This document shows positions 28,680 through 42,143 of a stretch of 64,000 bases of DNA, one piece after another. The notes under the pieces were generated by a model. It had not been told where the DNA came from. It worked only from the letters and a program-made list of their open reading frames with translations, and made no database searches. The DNA is taken from contig NC_133163.1 of assembly GCF_040802235.1 (NCBI RefSeq), forward strand, positions 40,196,501-40,260,500, in the 5' to 3' direction. The stretch comes from Manis javanica. Its lineage: Eukaryota; Chordata; Mammalia; Pholidota; Manidae. Numbering within the stretch: position 1 is the first letter of the stretch; every line of letters begins with the position of its first letter. The position numbers and the translations under genes are program-made.

Positions 28680-30490
28680 TTTGTGCATTCATTAATTCAA
28701 ACAAATATTTATTGAACTTCTTCTGTATACTAAGCCCTCTCTGGACGCTAGGGATACAGCAGTGAGCAAAACAGTTAAAGCATCTACCTTTTTGTAGCTT
28801 GCATTCTAATGGAAACAAAACAATAAATAAGTAAATAAATGTATAACAGGTTAGCTATGATAAGTGCTAAGAAGCAGAGTAAAGTAGAGAAGGGAGAGAG
28901 GAAGTATATGTTATATGTGTGTGTGCAATTTTCAAAATGAATGTCCTCAGAAGGCCACAATCAGTAGATATTTGAGTAATGACCAGAAGGATATGAGTTG
29001 TGAGCCATAATGATATGACATCTGGGGAAAGAGCCTACAGGAAAAATGAAAAGCAAGAACAAATGCTCTGTGAGGAATTTGCTGTGCATTTTCCAGGGAT
29101 AGCAAGGGTGGCATAGTAGCTGGAACAAAGTATCAAGGGGTCAATTCATAAGAGATTAGGTCAGAGTGGAAATGGGAGGCCAGGTCCTGGAGATTCTTGT
29201 GGGCTATTATAAGTCTCTTATATGGACTTTAGCTTTTGCTCTGAGTGCAGTAGGCAGCCTTTGGAGGGTTTTGAGCAGAGGAGTGACTTAATTTGACTTT
29301 AGCTTCTGTGTGAAGATCAGACAAGTGGGGCAATAGCAGAAGCAGAGCTATGAGTAGGGTGACCATTCAACAGTATCATTCAAGCAGGACATCTTTAAGA
29401 GAGGAGGGAAACTATTAATAACCATGCCAGAACAAAAGGTGAAAACTGGGACTGTTTACAGTAAAACAAGGATGTTTGGTCATGCTGGTCTCGAGACTAC
29501 TGGGTTATTGAATCCAGACAAGACATCTTGGTGGCTTGGACCAAGATGGTGAGAGCAGAGGAAGTGAAAGTGGTCAGACTCCACTTTTCTTTTTTACAGT
29601 ATCAACAGGTTTTATAAGGGATTGGATGTGAAGTGTGAAAGAAAGAGGATGATTCCGAGGCTTTGACCTGAGCAATTAGAGAAAGGAGCTGGCATTTTCT
29701 GAAATGGGAATGCTGCAAAGAGGACAGGTCTTAGGGGGTGGGAGGATATAAGAATTTAGTCTTGGGTAATTTGGGTTTGAGATGCTTATTAGAAATGCAA
29801 ATAGAGAAACTAAGTATGAAAGTGGGCTTATCAGTCTGGTTCAGGGGAGAGGTCCATGCTGGAAATACAAATTTGTGCATCATCAGCCTGAAGATGGAAC
29901 TTAGTCATGAAACCGGATGAAACTGCCAACAGAGTGAGTGTTGGTACAAAGGAGAAAGAGGTTGAGGGACTAAGCTCCAGGACACTTGAATATTTAAATT
30001 CAGAGAGATGAGAAGGAACCAGCGAAAACTAAGAGTCCTAGTTAGAAAGTTTGGAGGAAAACCAGGAAAGTGTGGTGATCTAGAAGCCAAATGAGGGAAA
30101 CTAAGTGATGATAGGTCAAGGAAGATGAAGCTGATGCTCCTGAAAAGGACAGTTTCTATAGTGTGTGTTCAAGGAGACGGGAAGGAGAGAAATTGGAGAC
30201 CATGAGTATTACAGACAATTCTTTCAAGGATTTTGTTACAAAGCAAAGAAGAGAAATGAGGTAAAATCTAGAGAAGTAGGCTTAATGAGAGTATTTTTCA
30301 AGATATAAAAGCATGCTTCTTTGCTAATGGGAGTGACCCAGTGGGGGGCAAAAATGACGCAGGAGATAGAGACAGAGTTGCTGCAGTAATGCCTTTGAGG
30401 AGCTGAGAGAAGGTGGGTGTGCATAGACTGCAGGGTTAACCTTAGCTAAGAGCTTGGACAGGAGAGAAGGGAGAGTAGATGGGCACAGAA
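28680..30490 (+). repeat. Unnamed ancient repeat, family A, copy 3 (longest)
   Basis: About 1.8 kb starts ATTTATTGAACTTCTTCTGT and TACAGCAGTGAGCAAAACAG, then TTTGAGCAGAGGAGTGACTT, GGGTTTGAGATGCTTATTAG, CAGGGGAGAGGTCCATGCTG, ACCAGGAAAGTGTGGTGATC and ACAATTCTTTCAAGGATTTT. A second, unrelated-looking segment may interrupt it at 29345-29500. The ORFs inside are chance. Confidence 0.65.
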
Positions 30491-30729
30491 GCAGGTAGGT
30501 AGGTGGGTATATGTGGTGGTGGAGGTGCATGAAGCGCTCTTCTCATGGCCTCACTTTTCTCAGTGAAGTAAAAAAGCAACACCACCTGAGAGTAAAATTG
30601 TGGGAAGATGTGGAGGTTTGATGAGAGAAGAGAAACTATGAAATATGATTTAATGTTCTAGGAGAATAGGAGAGTGAATGAATAAAATCAAAGCCTAAAT
30701 CACTTCTTATTTCCTCACCCTCACACTCC

Positions 30730-31100
30730 ATTTTGCAGCAATTCCCCCATCCACACCTAATATCCAGAGCATTGCAGGTCTTTCCCCACACTACCTTTTG
30801 GTATCCCTTAGTCCCTAGGACTCAGCTGTTCTCTTCCCCTTCATGCCTGCCTATCCCTACAAATCCTATTTCAACACCTTCTCTCAATACCCCAAGCAGA
30901 GCAAGCTGTTTTCTTTTCCCAAATCGTACCCAGATCTTGGGTCATGCTTCCATTAGAGATGTAGCACATTTATTTGTGTCATCCTCTTCAACCAGACTCT
31001 GGGCTCTTTATGAGTCAGGGCTACATCTCATTCATCCTTGCATTCCCATGGACTGTAATGAAATAGAAACCTAAAAATAATGCCTGAATGAATAAGTGAG
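30730..31100 (+). repeat. LINE L2 3' end
   Basis: Pyrimidine-rich L2 sequence ends with CTCTGGGCTCTTTATGAGTC and AATGCCTGAATGAATAAG. The 113-codon ORF inside is not a gene. Confidence 0.65.
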
Positions 31101-31149
31101 TGAATGTATACCATTAGGGTAAACCACCACCACTTTAGTTTAAACAGAC

Positions 31150-31345
31150 TGCAAACCAATTGATTGCTTGAATGCCTGTTTATTAGAATCACTTGTTTTT
31201 AAGATTCAAAGGCAATATCCCAGAAAATACCACTCAGAAGGCTTAGTCAGGTTCATAAATTTGTGTTTTAAAAGTTCTCCAGATGCTTTTAATGATCAAT
31301 CATGTTGAGATACCTTAGCTAATAATCAAGCTCTAACCAGAAGCT
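31150..31345 (+). repeat. MER5-like hAT fragment
   Basis: The landmarks TTAGAATCACTTGTTTTTAA and AGTTCTCCAGATGCTTTTAA recall MER5A-type Charlie relics. Confidence 0.5.
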
Positions 31346-31871
31346 GGTTCAAAGAGGAAGAAATTAGCTTCTTTATCCTTTTATTTTCCTTAGAAAAAAG
31401 CAAATATCCCTGATAAAAATGTCCATTTTCTCACTGTCCTCTCCCCAAAAAGCTGACAAATTAATTAATACTAAGATGATAGCTGACAGTGAGAATTGAT
31501 AGTATAGTACTTCTAGGAAAAGATTCCTCTTGTACAATTTTAGGTTTCTGGAATTTTTCTTTTTTTTGGCAAAAGAATTTATTAATATGGAATCTTTTCC
31601 ATGTTAAGCAAAGAAAATCCAATTCAACTAAGTTTAGGAAATTAAAAAAAATAATTTATTGACTTTCATAAGCAACAGGTCAAATGCCCAGAGATAGAAC
31701 TAGCCTTAGGCAAAGCTTTACATTCATTCAAATAACAATATCTGGACTCAGAATGTCTCCATAGCTCTGGTTTATTTTCATCAGCTTCATTTTCCGAGAG
31801 GAGCAACTCCACACAGCACCAGTCTAACATTCTATCAGTTTAAGGACTCTAGTAGAAAGAGGGTGCCCTGC

Positions 31872-32290
31872 TGTGGATAAAGTGAAGGTTCCTGTGGCCA
31901 GGATTCTCACCTGGCCCTGGTCGGCTAGCTCACTATACATGTGTGGGCAATACGTTGTTATTGACTCTCTATAAAGAGCCCTGCCCAGTGCTCTGGGCGA
32001 CACGGTGGCACGGCTGCAAGGCTGCAGGAGAGCAGAGCAGGGGCTGGAGCGGTGCCAGCACCGAGGCCAGAGGCCCAGGGGGCCTCTGTGTGGGTAGAGA
32101 GGCCAAAGGCAGAGACCAGCTTGCTACATGCAGACTCGCTCTGAGTGGACAGGATTTTAGTGATTGACCTGCTACTTTGGAAATAAAGTTGGGTATAACC
32201 CTTTCACCCCAAGAACGTTCTACTATCATTTCTTTGGTCACACTGAATCCATAGTGAACTTGTCTGGGGCTGAAACCCATTGGCAAGTCA
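31872..32290 (+). mobile_element. Solo LTR, endogenous retrovirus family X, copy 2
   Basis: This is a 419-bp LTR with TGTGGATAAAG and GGCAAGTCA ends, a TATA-like TATAAAG at 31970-31976 and AATAAA at 32182-32187. It has a GC-rich central part (about 31985-32110). It aligns along its length with copy 1 read on the minus strand. The bases outside are CCTGC on the left and CCTTT on the right, so no clean target duplication remains. No gag, pol or env sequence is adjacent. Confidence 0.85.
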
Positions 32291-34075
32291 CCTTTCTCCA
32301 GCAGTTTCAGCGCATGCTCCAGGATTCATGCTAATTGGGCTGACTTGGGTCACATGCTCCACCTGGATGCTCTGATCGGCTTGGGCTGGTGGGTGGGGTA
32401 AGGCCCACAGAATTTCACATACCATCAGAAGAGGGTTGATACCTTTCCAGAAGAGGAAAACCGGAATGTTCTTACAGGAATGTGGAATGCTGGGAAGGCA
32501 AAAGCAGCTATGTCCACTGTAGCGAGAATGGGTGTCTTCACAACATTTACATCACAAGTAGGTAAGTATTACCTCACAAACCCCATACTAGTGCTGCTTT
32601 GACTCTGTAGAGATTTATCCTCATTTCTTCTCCATCTGTACTATTTTACAATAGCATTTTGAGAAGTTAACAGAGCAAACCCTGGCTCCACCCCACATTG
32701 GCTCACATTTCTTGATTTGGTGAAGTTAACATACTACAGAATTAAAAACTCTGGGGATTTGCTCCTGTTTTTATCTATGCCCCAGACTAGTGGGAGGCAG
32801 AAATTTTGCACTGACTTTCCTGCACAGACCCAGACTTTCCTTCAGGTGGAATATTGTCAGATCTAGTTAGAATAAGGAATGTTAGTGAGCCCTTTTCTCT
32901 ACAGATAAGCAGTCATTTCCCAATGGCTTTTCCAGTATTAAAGCTCATACTTTGAATTCCATTTTATGTCTCATGTCTATTTTCCAGTTGGTTCCAAGCT
33001 TGGGAGGGAAATAAAAGGGTATTATTTATTTGCTTCCTAAATCCTGATCCTGTAGATTGGGTTTAGTGTATTTTTGTATAATCTAAATGTTTGAAATTTA
33101 AAATGCATAATGACACTGAAAAAAACAGAATGTTCCATTAGTCAGAATGAGGAACTCTCTTTGCATTCTGGGAAACTGTAAGTTTGTTATATTGTTACAA
33201 AGATGACAGCATCAGTAGAAATTAGAAGCAGGCTACAAAGAAATACCTGATTTGCTTTACAAACCATGGCTAATGTGCACATCTGTGCACTTGAGAAGAG
33301 GTCTTGGGAAAGAGATGTAGCACTGTTATTAAGTACAGAGAACTCTGGGACAATTACTGGCTGTGGCCAGCCCTGTTTTGCTCACTATGCTAGAATGATC
33401 ATTACATGAGCCAACCCACAAATCCAACACCTGAATAGCAGCAGAATTTTAATTGTGCAAAAGCGAGATAAATGGCACCAAGCAGAATATTAAATTGTAA
33501 TTAATTTTAAGTGACCCTCTTAAATGAGATCCAGGACATCAAAAATAAGAAAGACATTCATGCCTTTCAACATTAGTCACATACAATAAAAGCTAATACA
33601 TATATAATGTGAATGCCTCATATATGTATTTTTATTTGTATGTATGTATTTATACACACATGGAAGAATTTTACCTAAGATAATGGGTTTTGTATTAGAG
33701 TTATTAGTTTTAAAGTTGAGCTTCAGAAACCTCGAGCATTTAATTAACTTTTTGTCTTGAAACAGAATCAGATTTAAAAGCATCCAGATATTTATTTGTA
33801 AGATATATTATCAATCTTCCATTTCATTCAAAATATCTGTATTGGCAGAACATTCAGACCATGCTTGACCTAAATCTGAAATGCTATAGACTCTGCCTTC
33901 TTTTTTTTTTTGATCATCAGTGAAGGTAGCTACTGATCCCCATATTAAAAAATCCATATTCTGTTAAATAGAAATAAAATGTGGACCATGGATGTAGGCA
34001 TATTAAAAAAGTAAAAATAAAAAGGTGAAATTAATATTTTTACAATATTTAAAAAAAGTCACATTGTCATCAGAA
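32291..34075. other. Repeat-poor intergenic block
   Basis: No repeat was recognised between LTR copy 2 and the old L1 at 34080. The part 33070-33560 is dense in TAAT and ATTA cores (for example TTGTAATTAATTTTAAG at 33494). No coding signal. Confidence 0.5.
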
Positions 34076-34079
34076 AAGT

Positions 34080-35240
34080 CTTTAAATTGAGGCATAATTG
34101 ACATACAACATTTTATTAGTTTTAGGTGTACAACATAATGATTTGATATTTGTATATATTGCAAAATGACCACCACAATAAGTCCAGTTAACATTTGTCA
34201 CCATACATATTTATAGAATGTTTTTCTTGTAATGAGAACTTTTAAGATTTATTCTCTTAGCAATTTTCAATTATGTAATACAGTATTATTAACTAAAGTT
34301 GCCATGGTGCACATTATATCCTCATGACTTACTTATATTATAACTGGAAGTTTGTATCTGTTGACTCCCTTTACCCATTTTGCCCACCTCTGACCACCTG
34401 CCTCTGGCAACCACCAATCTGTTCTCTGTAACTATGAGCTTGGTTTTTGTTTAGATTCCATATTATAAGTAAAATCATACAGTATTTGTCTTTTTCTGAA
34501 TTATGACTTACTTCACTTAGCATAATGCCCTCAAGGCCCATCCATGTTGTCACACAGGGCAAGATTTCATTCTTTTTTAAAATTATTTTTATGGCTGAAT
34601 AACATTCCTGTGTGTGTGTGTATAACAGTTTCTTTATCCATTCATCTGTTGATGGACACTAAGGTCGTTTCCATATGTTGGCTATTGTAAATGTTACAAT
34701 AAATCTGGGGGTGCATATATCTTTTCTAGATAGTGTTGTTGTTTTCTTCATATAAATATCCAGAAGTGGAACTTGCTGGATCATATGGTATTTCTATTTT
34801 TAATTTTTTGAGTAACCTCTATACAGTTTTCCATAATGGTTGCACCAATTTACATTCCCACCAATGGTGCACAAAGGTTCTCTTTTCCCCATATCCTTGT
34901 CATCAGTTGTTATTTCTTGTCTTTTTGATAGTAGTCATTCTAACAGGTATGAGGTGATATCTCATTGTGGTTTTGATTTGCATTTCCCTGATGATTAGTG
35001 ATGTTGAGCATTTTTTCATGTGCCTGTTAGCCATCTGTATGTCTTCTTTGGAAAATTGTCTATTCATATCTTCTGCCCATTTTTAAATTGGATTGTTTTT
35101 TTGGTATTTGGTTGTATGAGTTCTTTACATATTTTGGAGATTAACCCCTTATCAGATATTTGATTTGCAAACATTTTCTCCCACTCAGTAGGTTGCCTTT
35201 TCATTTATTGATAATTTCATTTGTTGTGCAGGGGAAATCA
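34080..35240 (-). repeat. Old L1 3' end
   Basis: An inverted L1 3' end runs from ATTGACATACAACATTTTAT through CCCATCCATGTTGTCACACA, GATGGACACTAAGGTCGTTT, AGAAGTGGAACTTGCTGGAT and TACATTCCCACCAATGGTGC to TTGATAATTTCATTTGTTGT. It is older and more diverged than the L1 at 38002. Confidence 0.85.
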
Positions 35241-35559
35241 ATTTTAATGTTATTTTTAACTCAACATATAAAAATATTTTCATTTCAATATGTAATCGAT
35301 ATAAAAAGTTATTGATGAGCTGTTTCATGCCTTCTTTCATATGAATTCTTCAAAATCCAGTGTATATTTTATCCTTATAGCACATCTAAATTCAGACAAG
35401 CTGCATTTCAAGTGCTAATAGACACCTTTGAATAGTTACTATCATGTTCAATTATGCAGTTGTAAATGATTATTTTTAATTTTTTCATTTAGAATTAAGA
35501 TGAATATTAGACTTAGCTTTGGCTGCAGTGGGAGAAAACACAAAATAATAATGGCTTTA

Positions 35560-35800
35560 TAAAGATAAAAGTTTATTTCTTTATTGTACAAAGTTGAGAG
35601 ATAGTGTCAGGGACCCACCCAGCTTTTCTTATCTTGTTGCTCTGATATATGTGGTCTCTATTAGTAATGTCACCTCATGGTCTAAGAAGCTTGCTCCTTC
35701 TCCAGTCATCACAACTGCATTCCAGCCAGCAGAGGGGAGGAAAGAGGAGGAATTTTCATATAATAATCATATACCATCAGCCAGAACTTAGACACAAGTC
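35560..35800. repeat. Ancient interspersed repeat, family not named
   Basis: AAAAGTTTATTTCTTTATTG, TGTCACCTCATGGTCTAAGA and TGCATTCCAGCCAGCAGAGG belong to a repeat I know from other mammalian loci but cannot name. A related opening (AATAATTTATTGACTTTCAT) occurs at 31645-31800. Confidence 0.4.
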
Positions 35801-35809
35801 CACAGATAG

Positions 35810-37980
35810 CTGCGAGAGAGGCAGAAAAATTTAATGTTAATTTAAGGTAGCCCTATGTCCAGTTTCAAATTGGAGATTTACTACTACAGAAGATAGGGAA
35901 ATGTATAATGAGGAGAAACTATTAGTCTTTATTTCAATAGGGTCTTTGAAAACTCAATAGTTTTTGGAGGACGTTGTCTTAAATATACCTGTCACTGTTT
36001 GGAAATGAAACAAGGCCTCTTCAGGGTTACACCTACTTTAATAGAACTAAACCATGTATTTGTTAGTTTACTGGCAAATCTACTGACATTTAACGTTCCA
36101 GAATAATAGAGATTCTAAGTGGTGTGACCTTAGAACTATAGCAGTATGGAGAACTGGTGCTGTTTGTGACATTCAGAGAGTTTTCTAGTACTAAATTCCC
36201 TTCAGTCTTGGCTTATAACCAAGTTATCTGACATGACTTTTCTTATTCTGGCTTCCCAATCTTGTGTTCATACATAAAACATGTTTATGTTAAGAAATGT
36301 ATTGAGAGTTTCTCTAAATGTGGAACTATTTTCTGGAAAGAAAATGGGCTACATGGAGGACAGACTCCATTTCCCCCCTTTTGGCAGGTTGTTTGTTGCA
36401 GTTTAACCACTTTGTTAGGTATTATTGTTTTCTTCCTAAATACTGTAAATACCCGGAAGACAAGGGCCTGTATTACTGCTTTTTGGTCCTGGACACAACT
36501 TCAGTAGAGAATTAAAATGAACAGATATTTGATATTTATAGCTAAATGCACTGCTACTTTAAAGCTATGAAATTTAGGGCAAATATTCAAAGTCAAGATT
36601 ACAGATAGCACAAAAAACTGAAAGCCAAAATCTTCCTGCTTTTCTTCAAGGGCAGTTGTCTACTTTTTCAAGATATAGCCTAATTTTTGAAATAAAAGTT
36701 CTCTCATTCTCCCTTTCTCAATTAATATTCTTAACTTCCAGTCCAACAAAAAGCACTGCTGTTCCCAGAAAATACATTAAATTTTGTGGATACTTAAAGC
36801 CTGGTGATAGGCAAATGGGTTTCAAGCTCAGGTTTTATGGCATCTTAAAGTGACTTCAATAATCTAAACAAGTACAACAACATTCTCAAAATGAATCCAT
36901 TTTTACTCAACTTAGTAAATGAATGCATTAGTAGACAGTTAAGGTTTGTTTGAGAAAAGGAAGGAGAGAGGAAACAATGAGGGAAAGTAGTGTCATACAA
37001 CCAAATAAATAGGAAAGATTCACAGTTTGAGCCTCACTGTGATTTTTTTCTACTAGACAGTGCAGCTCCCAGGGGTCAGGGACCCTCTCTCAGGTCCTGG
37101 GCGTGTGCTTGCCACACTGTGGTTACTCAACAGGTGAAAGTTGTGAGGTGACAGAACAATTAAAATTCTTCTTCATTACACTGGCCCAAGAAATAACCTC
37201 TGAAGGACTGCCAATATCCTTTCACTAACCAAAGTTGGTTGAGTTAAAAAGATACCTGAATAAAAATGATGATTTCAAAGAAATCACTGTTGCCCTTCCC
37301 AACTCAAGCTCTTTTTAATAAGTTGAATCATGGTTGCAATGATCATTTAGAACTATTTCAGTAGCCCCTCAATTGGGTTCAAAGGAGAAAATAATACTAG
37401 AAAAGATTTAAGCCCCTTCTAAAGTTACAGATCAGAGAAAGGAGAGGGAGAATAAAGGAGATGATTGCAGATGAGAGCTTTGTGTTCCTCAGGTGTAGGT
37501 GCCTCCCCCTTTCCCTGACGTCTAAGATTCAAGGTTATGTCTTTCATTCTTCACTTCTCACTTTTACTTCTTCCTAATTCAGTTGAAATGATGATTTAAC
37601 TCATCTGCACTCCTTGTTTTGAATACCTCAACTCTTTAGATTGCTATTAAGAATTTTCCACCTGGATATTCCATTTAAAGGAAAAAAAGGCTTATTTTTT
37701 CAAGGCTTTGAAAAATATTCTTAGATTTTACCACTAATTTTATTCCCCTTGGCTTTAGTCCTAAATTCAATGTAAATGAGTTGCTAAGCATTAGGAGGAT
37801 TATTTGAGCCATAAATACAGGTACTCAAGCAAAAGCTATGTGAGACATTAATGAACAGCTGTAATAAAACTGACAGATATTTCAAATACAGTATTTTCTT
37901 TCCTTTTGGGGGATAATAATACACTCTCCTAATTTTTAGAATATCCCACTCTTTCCTAGTTTTCTAGAACATCAAAGCAT
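35810..37980. other. Intergenic block without recognised feature
   Basis: This is unique-looking AT-rich sequence up to the L1 target site. The ORFs of 65-81 codons at 36262-36853 show no family resemblance. No exon signal. Confidence 0.55.
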
Positions 37981-37985
37981 ATTTA

Positions 37986-38001
37986 CTAGACAGAGCTTTT
38001 A
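37986..38001. repeat. Target-site duplication of the L1, left copy
   Basis: CTAGACAGAGCTTTTA is identical to 44388-44403 and flanks the L1 exactly. Sixteen bases is typical for L1 endonuclease-primed integration. Confidence 0.95.
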
Positions 38002-38350
38002 TTTATTTTATTTTTTTATTTGGTATCATTAATCTACAATTACATGTAGAATATTATGTTTATTAGGCTCCCCCCTTCACCAAGTCCCTCCCACATACTC
38101 CTTCACAGTCACTGCCGATCTGCGTAGTAAGATGCTGTAAAATCACTACTTGTCTTCTCTGTGTTGCACAGCCCTCGCCTTGCCCACCCCCCACTATACA
38201 TGCTAATTGTAATGCCCCCTTTACTTTTCCCCGCCCTTGTCCCTCCCTTCCCACCCATCCTCCCCCGTCCCTTTCCCTTTGATAACTGTTAGTCCATTCT
38301 TGGGTTCTGTGATTCTGCTGCTGTTTTGTTCCTTCAGTTTTCCTTTGTTA
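38002..38350 (-). repeat. L1 3' UTR and A-rich tail
   Basis: This segment follows the ORF2 stop on the minus strand. It includes a G-rich stretch (seen as C-runs at about 38060-38280 on the plus strand), typical of mammalian L1 3' UTRs. It ends in an A-rich tail (T-rich at 38002-38025) against the target-site duplication. Confidence 0.85.
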
Positions 38351-41300
38351 TTATACTACACATATGAGTGAAATCATTTGGTACTTGTCTTTCTCTGCCT
38401 GGCTTATTTCACTGAGCATAATACCCTCTAGCTCCATCCATGTTGTCGCGAATGGTAGGATCTGTTTTTTTCTTATGGCTGAGTAATATTCCATTGTGTG
38501 TATGTACCACATCTTCTTTATCCATTCATCTACTGATGGACATTTAGGTTGCTTCCATATCTTGGCTATTGTAAATAGTGCAGTGATAAACATAGGGGTG
38601 CATCTGTCTTTTTCAAACTGGAGTGCTGCATTCTTGGGGTAAATTCCTAGAAGTGGAATTCCTGGGTCAAATGGTATTTCTATTTTAAGCATTCTGAGGA
38701 ACCTCCATACTGTTTTCCACAATGGTTGAACTAATTTACATTCCCACCAGCAGTGCAAGAGGGTTTGCCTTTCTCCACAACCTTGCCAACATTTGTTGTC
38801 TGTCTTTTCAATGATGGTGATCCTTACTGGTGTGAGGTGATATCTCATTGTGGTATTAATTTGCATTTCTCTGATGATTAGCGATGTGGAGCATCTTTTC
38901 ATGTGCCTATTGGCCATCTGGATTTCTTCTTTAGAGAACTGTCTATTCAGCTCCTCTGCCCATTTTTTAACTGGATTATTTGCTTTTTGTTTGTTGAGGT
39001 GTGTGAGCTCTTTATATATTTTGGACGTCAACCCTTTATTGGATCTGTCATTTATGAATATATTCTCCCATACTGTAGGATACCTTTTTGTTCTATTGAT
39101 GGTGTCCTTTGCTGTACAGAAGCTTTTTAGCTTGATACAGTCCCACTTATTCATTTTTGCCTTTGTTTCCCTTGCCCAGGGAGATATGTTCATGAAGAAG
39201 TCATTCATGTTTATGTCCATGAGATTTTTGCCTATGTTTTTCTCTAAGAGTTTTATGGTTTCATGACTTACATTCAGGTCTTTGATCCACTTGGAGTTTA
39301 CTTTGTGTATGGGGTTAGACAGTGATCCAGTTTAATTCTCTTACATGTAGCTGTCCAGTTTTGCCAGCACCATCTGTTGAAAAGACTGTCATTTCTCCAA
39401 TGTATGTCATTGGCTCCTTTATTATATATTAATTGGCTATATATGTTTGGGTTAATGTCTAGAGTCTCTATTCTGTTCCACTGGTCTGTGGATCTGTTCT
39501 AGTGACAGTACCAAATTGTCTTGTTTACTGTGGCTTTTTAGTAGAGCTTGAAGTTGGGGAGCGAGATCACACCCACTTTATTCTTCCTTCTCAGGATTGC
39601 TTTGGCTATTCGGGGTCTTTGGTGGTTCCATATGAATTTTTGAAGTATTTGTTCCAGTTCATTGAAGAATGCTGTTGGTAATTTGATAGGGATTGCATTG
39701 AATCTGTATATTGCTTTGGGCAGGATGGCCACTTTGACGATATTAATTCTTCCTAGCCAGGAGCATAGGATGAGTTTCTATTTGTTAGTGTCCTCTTTAA
39801 TTTCTCTTTAGAGTGTCTTATAGTTTTCAGGGTATAGGTCTTTCACTTCCTTGTTAGGTTTATTCCTAGGTATTTTATTCTTTTTGATGCTATTGTGAAT
39901 GGAATTGTTTTCCTGATTTCTCTTTCTATTAGTTCATTGTCAGTGTATAGGAAGGCTACAGATTTCTGTGTGTTAATTTTGTATCCTGCAACTTTGCTGA
40001 ATTTCGGTATTAGTTCTTGTAGTTTTGCAGTGGAGTCTTTGGGTTTTTTATGTACAATATTATGTCATCTGCAAATAGTGACAGTTTGACTTCTTCTTTA
40101 CCAATCTGGATTCCTTGTATTTCTTTGTTTTGTCTGATTGCCGTGGCTAGGACCTCCAGTACTGCAGTGGGGAGAGTGGGCATCCCTGTCTTGTTCCTGA
40201 TCTCAGAGGAAAAGCTTTCAGCCTCTCACTGTTCAGTATGATGTTAGCTGTGGGTTGATCATATATGGCCTTTACTATGTTGAGGTACTTGCCCTCTATG
40301 CCCATTTTGTTGAGAGTTTTTATCCTGAATGGATGTTGAATTTTGTTGAATGCTATTTCAGCATCTATGGAGATGAGCATGTGGTTTTTGTCCTTCTTTT
40401 TGTTGATGTGGTGGATGATGTTGATGGATTTTCGAATGTTGTACCATCCTTGCATCCCTGGGATGAATCCCACTTGGTCATTGTGTATGATCCTCTTGAT
40501 GTATTTTTTAATTTGGTTTGCTAATATTTTGTTGAGAATTTTTGCATCTACGTTCATCAGGGATATTGGTCTGTAGTTTTCTTTTTTGGTGGGGTCTTTG
40601 CCTGGTTTTGGTATTAGGGTGATGTTGGCTTCATAGAATGAGTTTGGGAGTATTCCCTCCTCTTCTACTTTTTGGAAAACTTTAAGTAGAATGGGTATTA
40701 TGTCTTCTCTGTATGTCTGATAAAATTCCAAGGTGAATCCATCTGGCCCAGGGATTTTGATCTTGGGTAGTTTTTTGATTACTGATTCAATTTCGTTGCT
40801 GGTAATTGGTCTGTTTAGATTTTCTGGGTCTTTCTGGGTCAGTCTTGGAAGGTTGTATTTTTCTAGGAAGTTGTCCATTTCTCCTAGGTTTTCCAGCCTT
40901 TAGCATATAGGTTTTCATAGTAGTCTCTAATAATTCTTTGTATTTCTGTGGGGTTTCTCGTTTCTGATTCTGTTGATGTGTGTTGATTCTCTTTTTCTCT
41001 TAGTAAGTCTGGCTAGAGGCTTATCTATTTTGTTTATTTTCTCAAAGAACCAGCTCTTGGTTTCATTGATTTTTTTCTATTGTTTTATTCTTCTCAATTT
41101 TATTTATTTCTCCTCTGATCTTTATTATGTCCCTCCTTCTGCTGACTTTAGGCCTCATTTGTTCTTCTTTTCCCAATTTCAGTAATTGTGACATTAGAGT
41201 ATTCATTTGGGATTGTTCTTCCTTCTTTAAATATGCCTAGGTTGCTATATACTTTTCTCTTAAGACTGCTTTTGCTGCGTCCCACAGAAGTTGGGGCCTT

Positions 41301-42143
41301 GTGTTGTTGTTTTCATTTGTTTCCATATATTGCTGGATCTCCATTTTAATTTGGTCGTTGATCCATTGATTATTTAGGGGCATGTTGTTAAGCCTCCATG
41401 TGTTTGTGAGCCTTTTCGCTTTCTTTGTACAATTTATTTCTAGTTTTATACCTTTGTGGTCTGAGAAGTTGGTTGGTAGGATTTCAATCTTTTTGAATTT
41501 ACTGAGGCTCTTTTTGTGGCCTAGTATGTGGTCTATTCTGGAGAATGTTCTATGTGCACTTGAGAAGAATGTGTATCCTGTTGCTTTTGGATGTAGAATT
41601 CTATAGATGTCTATTAGGTCAATCTTTTCTAGTGTGTTGTTCAGTGCCTCTGTGTCCTTACTTATTTTCTGTCTGGTGGATCTGTCCTTTGGAGTGAGTG
41701 GTGTGTTAAAGTCTCCCAAAATGAATGCATTGCATTCTATTTCCTCCTTTAGTTCTGTTAGTATTTGTTGAACATATATTGGTGCTCCTATATTGGGTGC
41801 ATATATGTTTATAATGGTTATATCCTCTTGTTGGACTGAGCCGTTTATCATTATGTAATGTCCTTCTTTATCTCTTGTTAATTTCTTTGTTTTGAAGTCT
41901 ATTTTGTCTGACACTTGTATTGCAACACCTGCTTTTTTTCTCTCTGTTGTTTCCATGAAATATCTTTCTCCATCCCTTGACTTTTAATCTGTGCATGTCT
42001 TTGGGTTTGAGGTGAGTCTCTTGTAAGCAGCATATAGATGGGTCTTGCTTTTTTATCCATTCTATTACTCTGTGTCTTTTGATTGGTGCATTCAGTCCAT
42101 TTACATTTAGGGTTACTATTGAAAGATATGTACTTATTGCCAT
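38351..42143 (-). pseudogene. L1 ORF2 (endonuclease and reverse transcriptase), disrupted
   Basis: ORF2 starts MAISTYLSIVTLNVNGLN at 42143 and ends near 38351, about 1,264 codons, close to normal L1 length. Visible parts are the endonuclease (CCLQETHL; GDFNTPL; SDHKGIKL), the RT core at 40147-40878 ([38 protein letters not shown]), the FADD box at 40064-40075, and the C-terminal cysteine motif [18 protein letters not shown]. Breaks include a one-base expansion in an A7 run at 41933-41939, a deletion of about ten bases just after GCPLSPL (near 40160), and further frame changes between 41237 and 40878 and between 39538 and 39220. An N replaces the usual D in AFDKI. It is a dead copy. Confidence 0.9.

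Noticed and set aside
38351-39220. 289-codon minus-strand ORF taken as a possible host gene
   Set aside because: It is the C-terminal part of L1 ORF2 (cysteine motif, [14 protein letters not shown]) inside a flanked L1.
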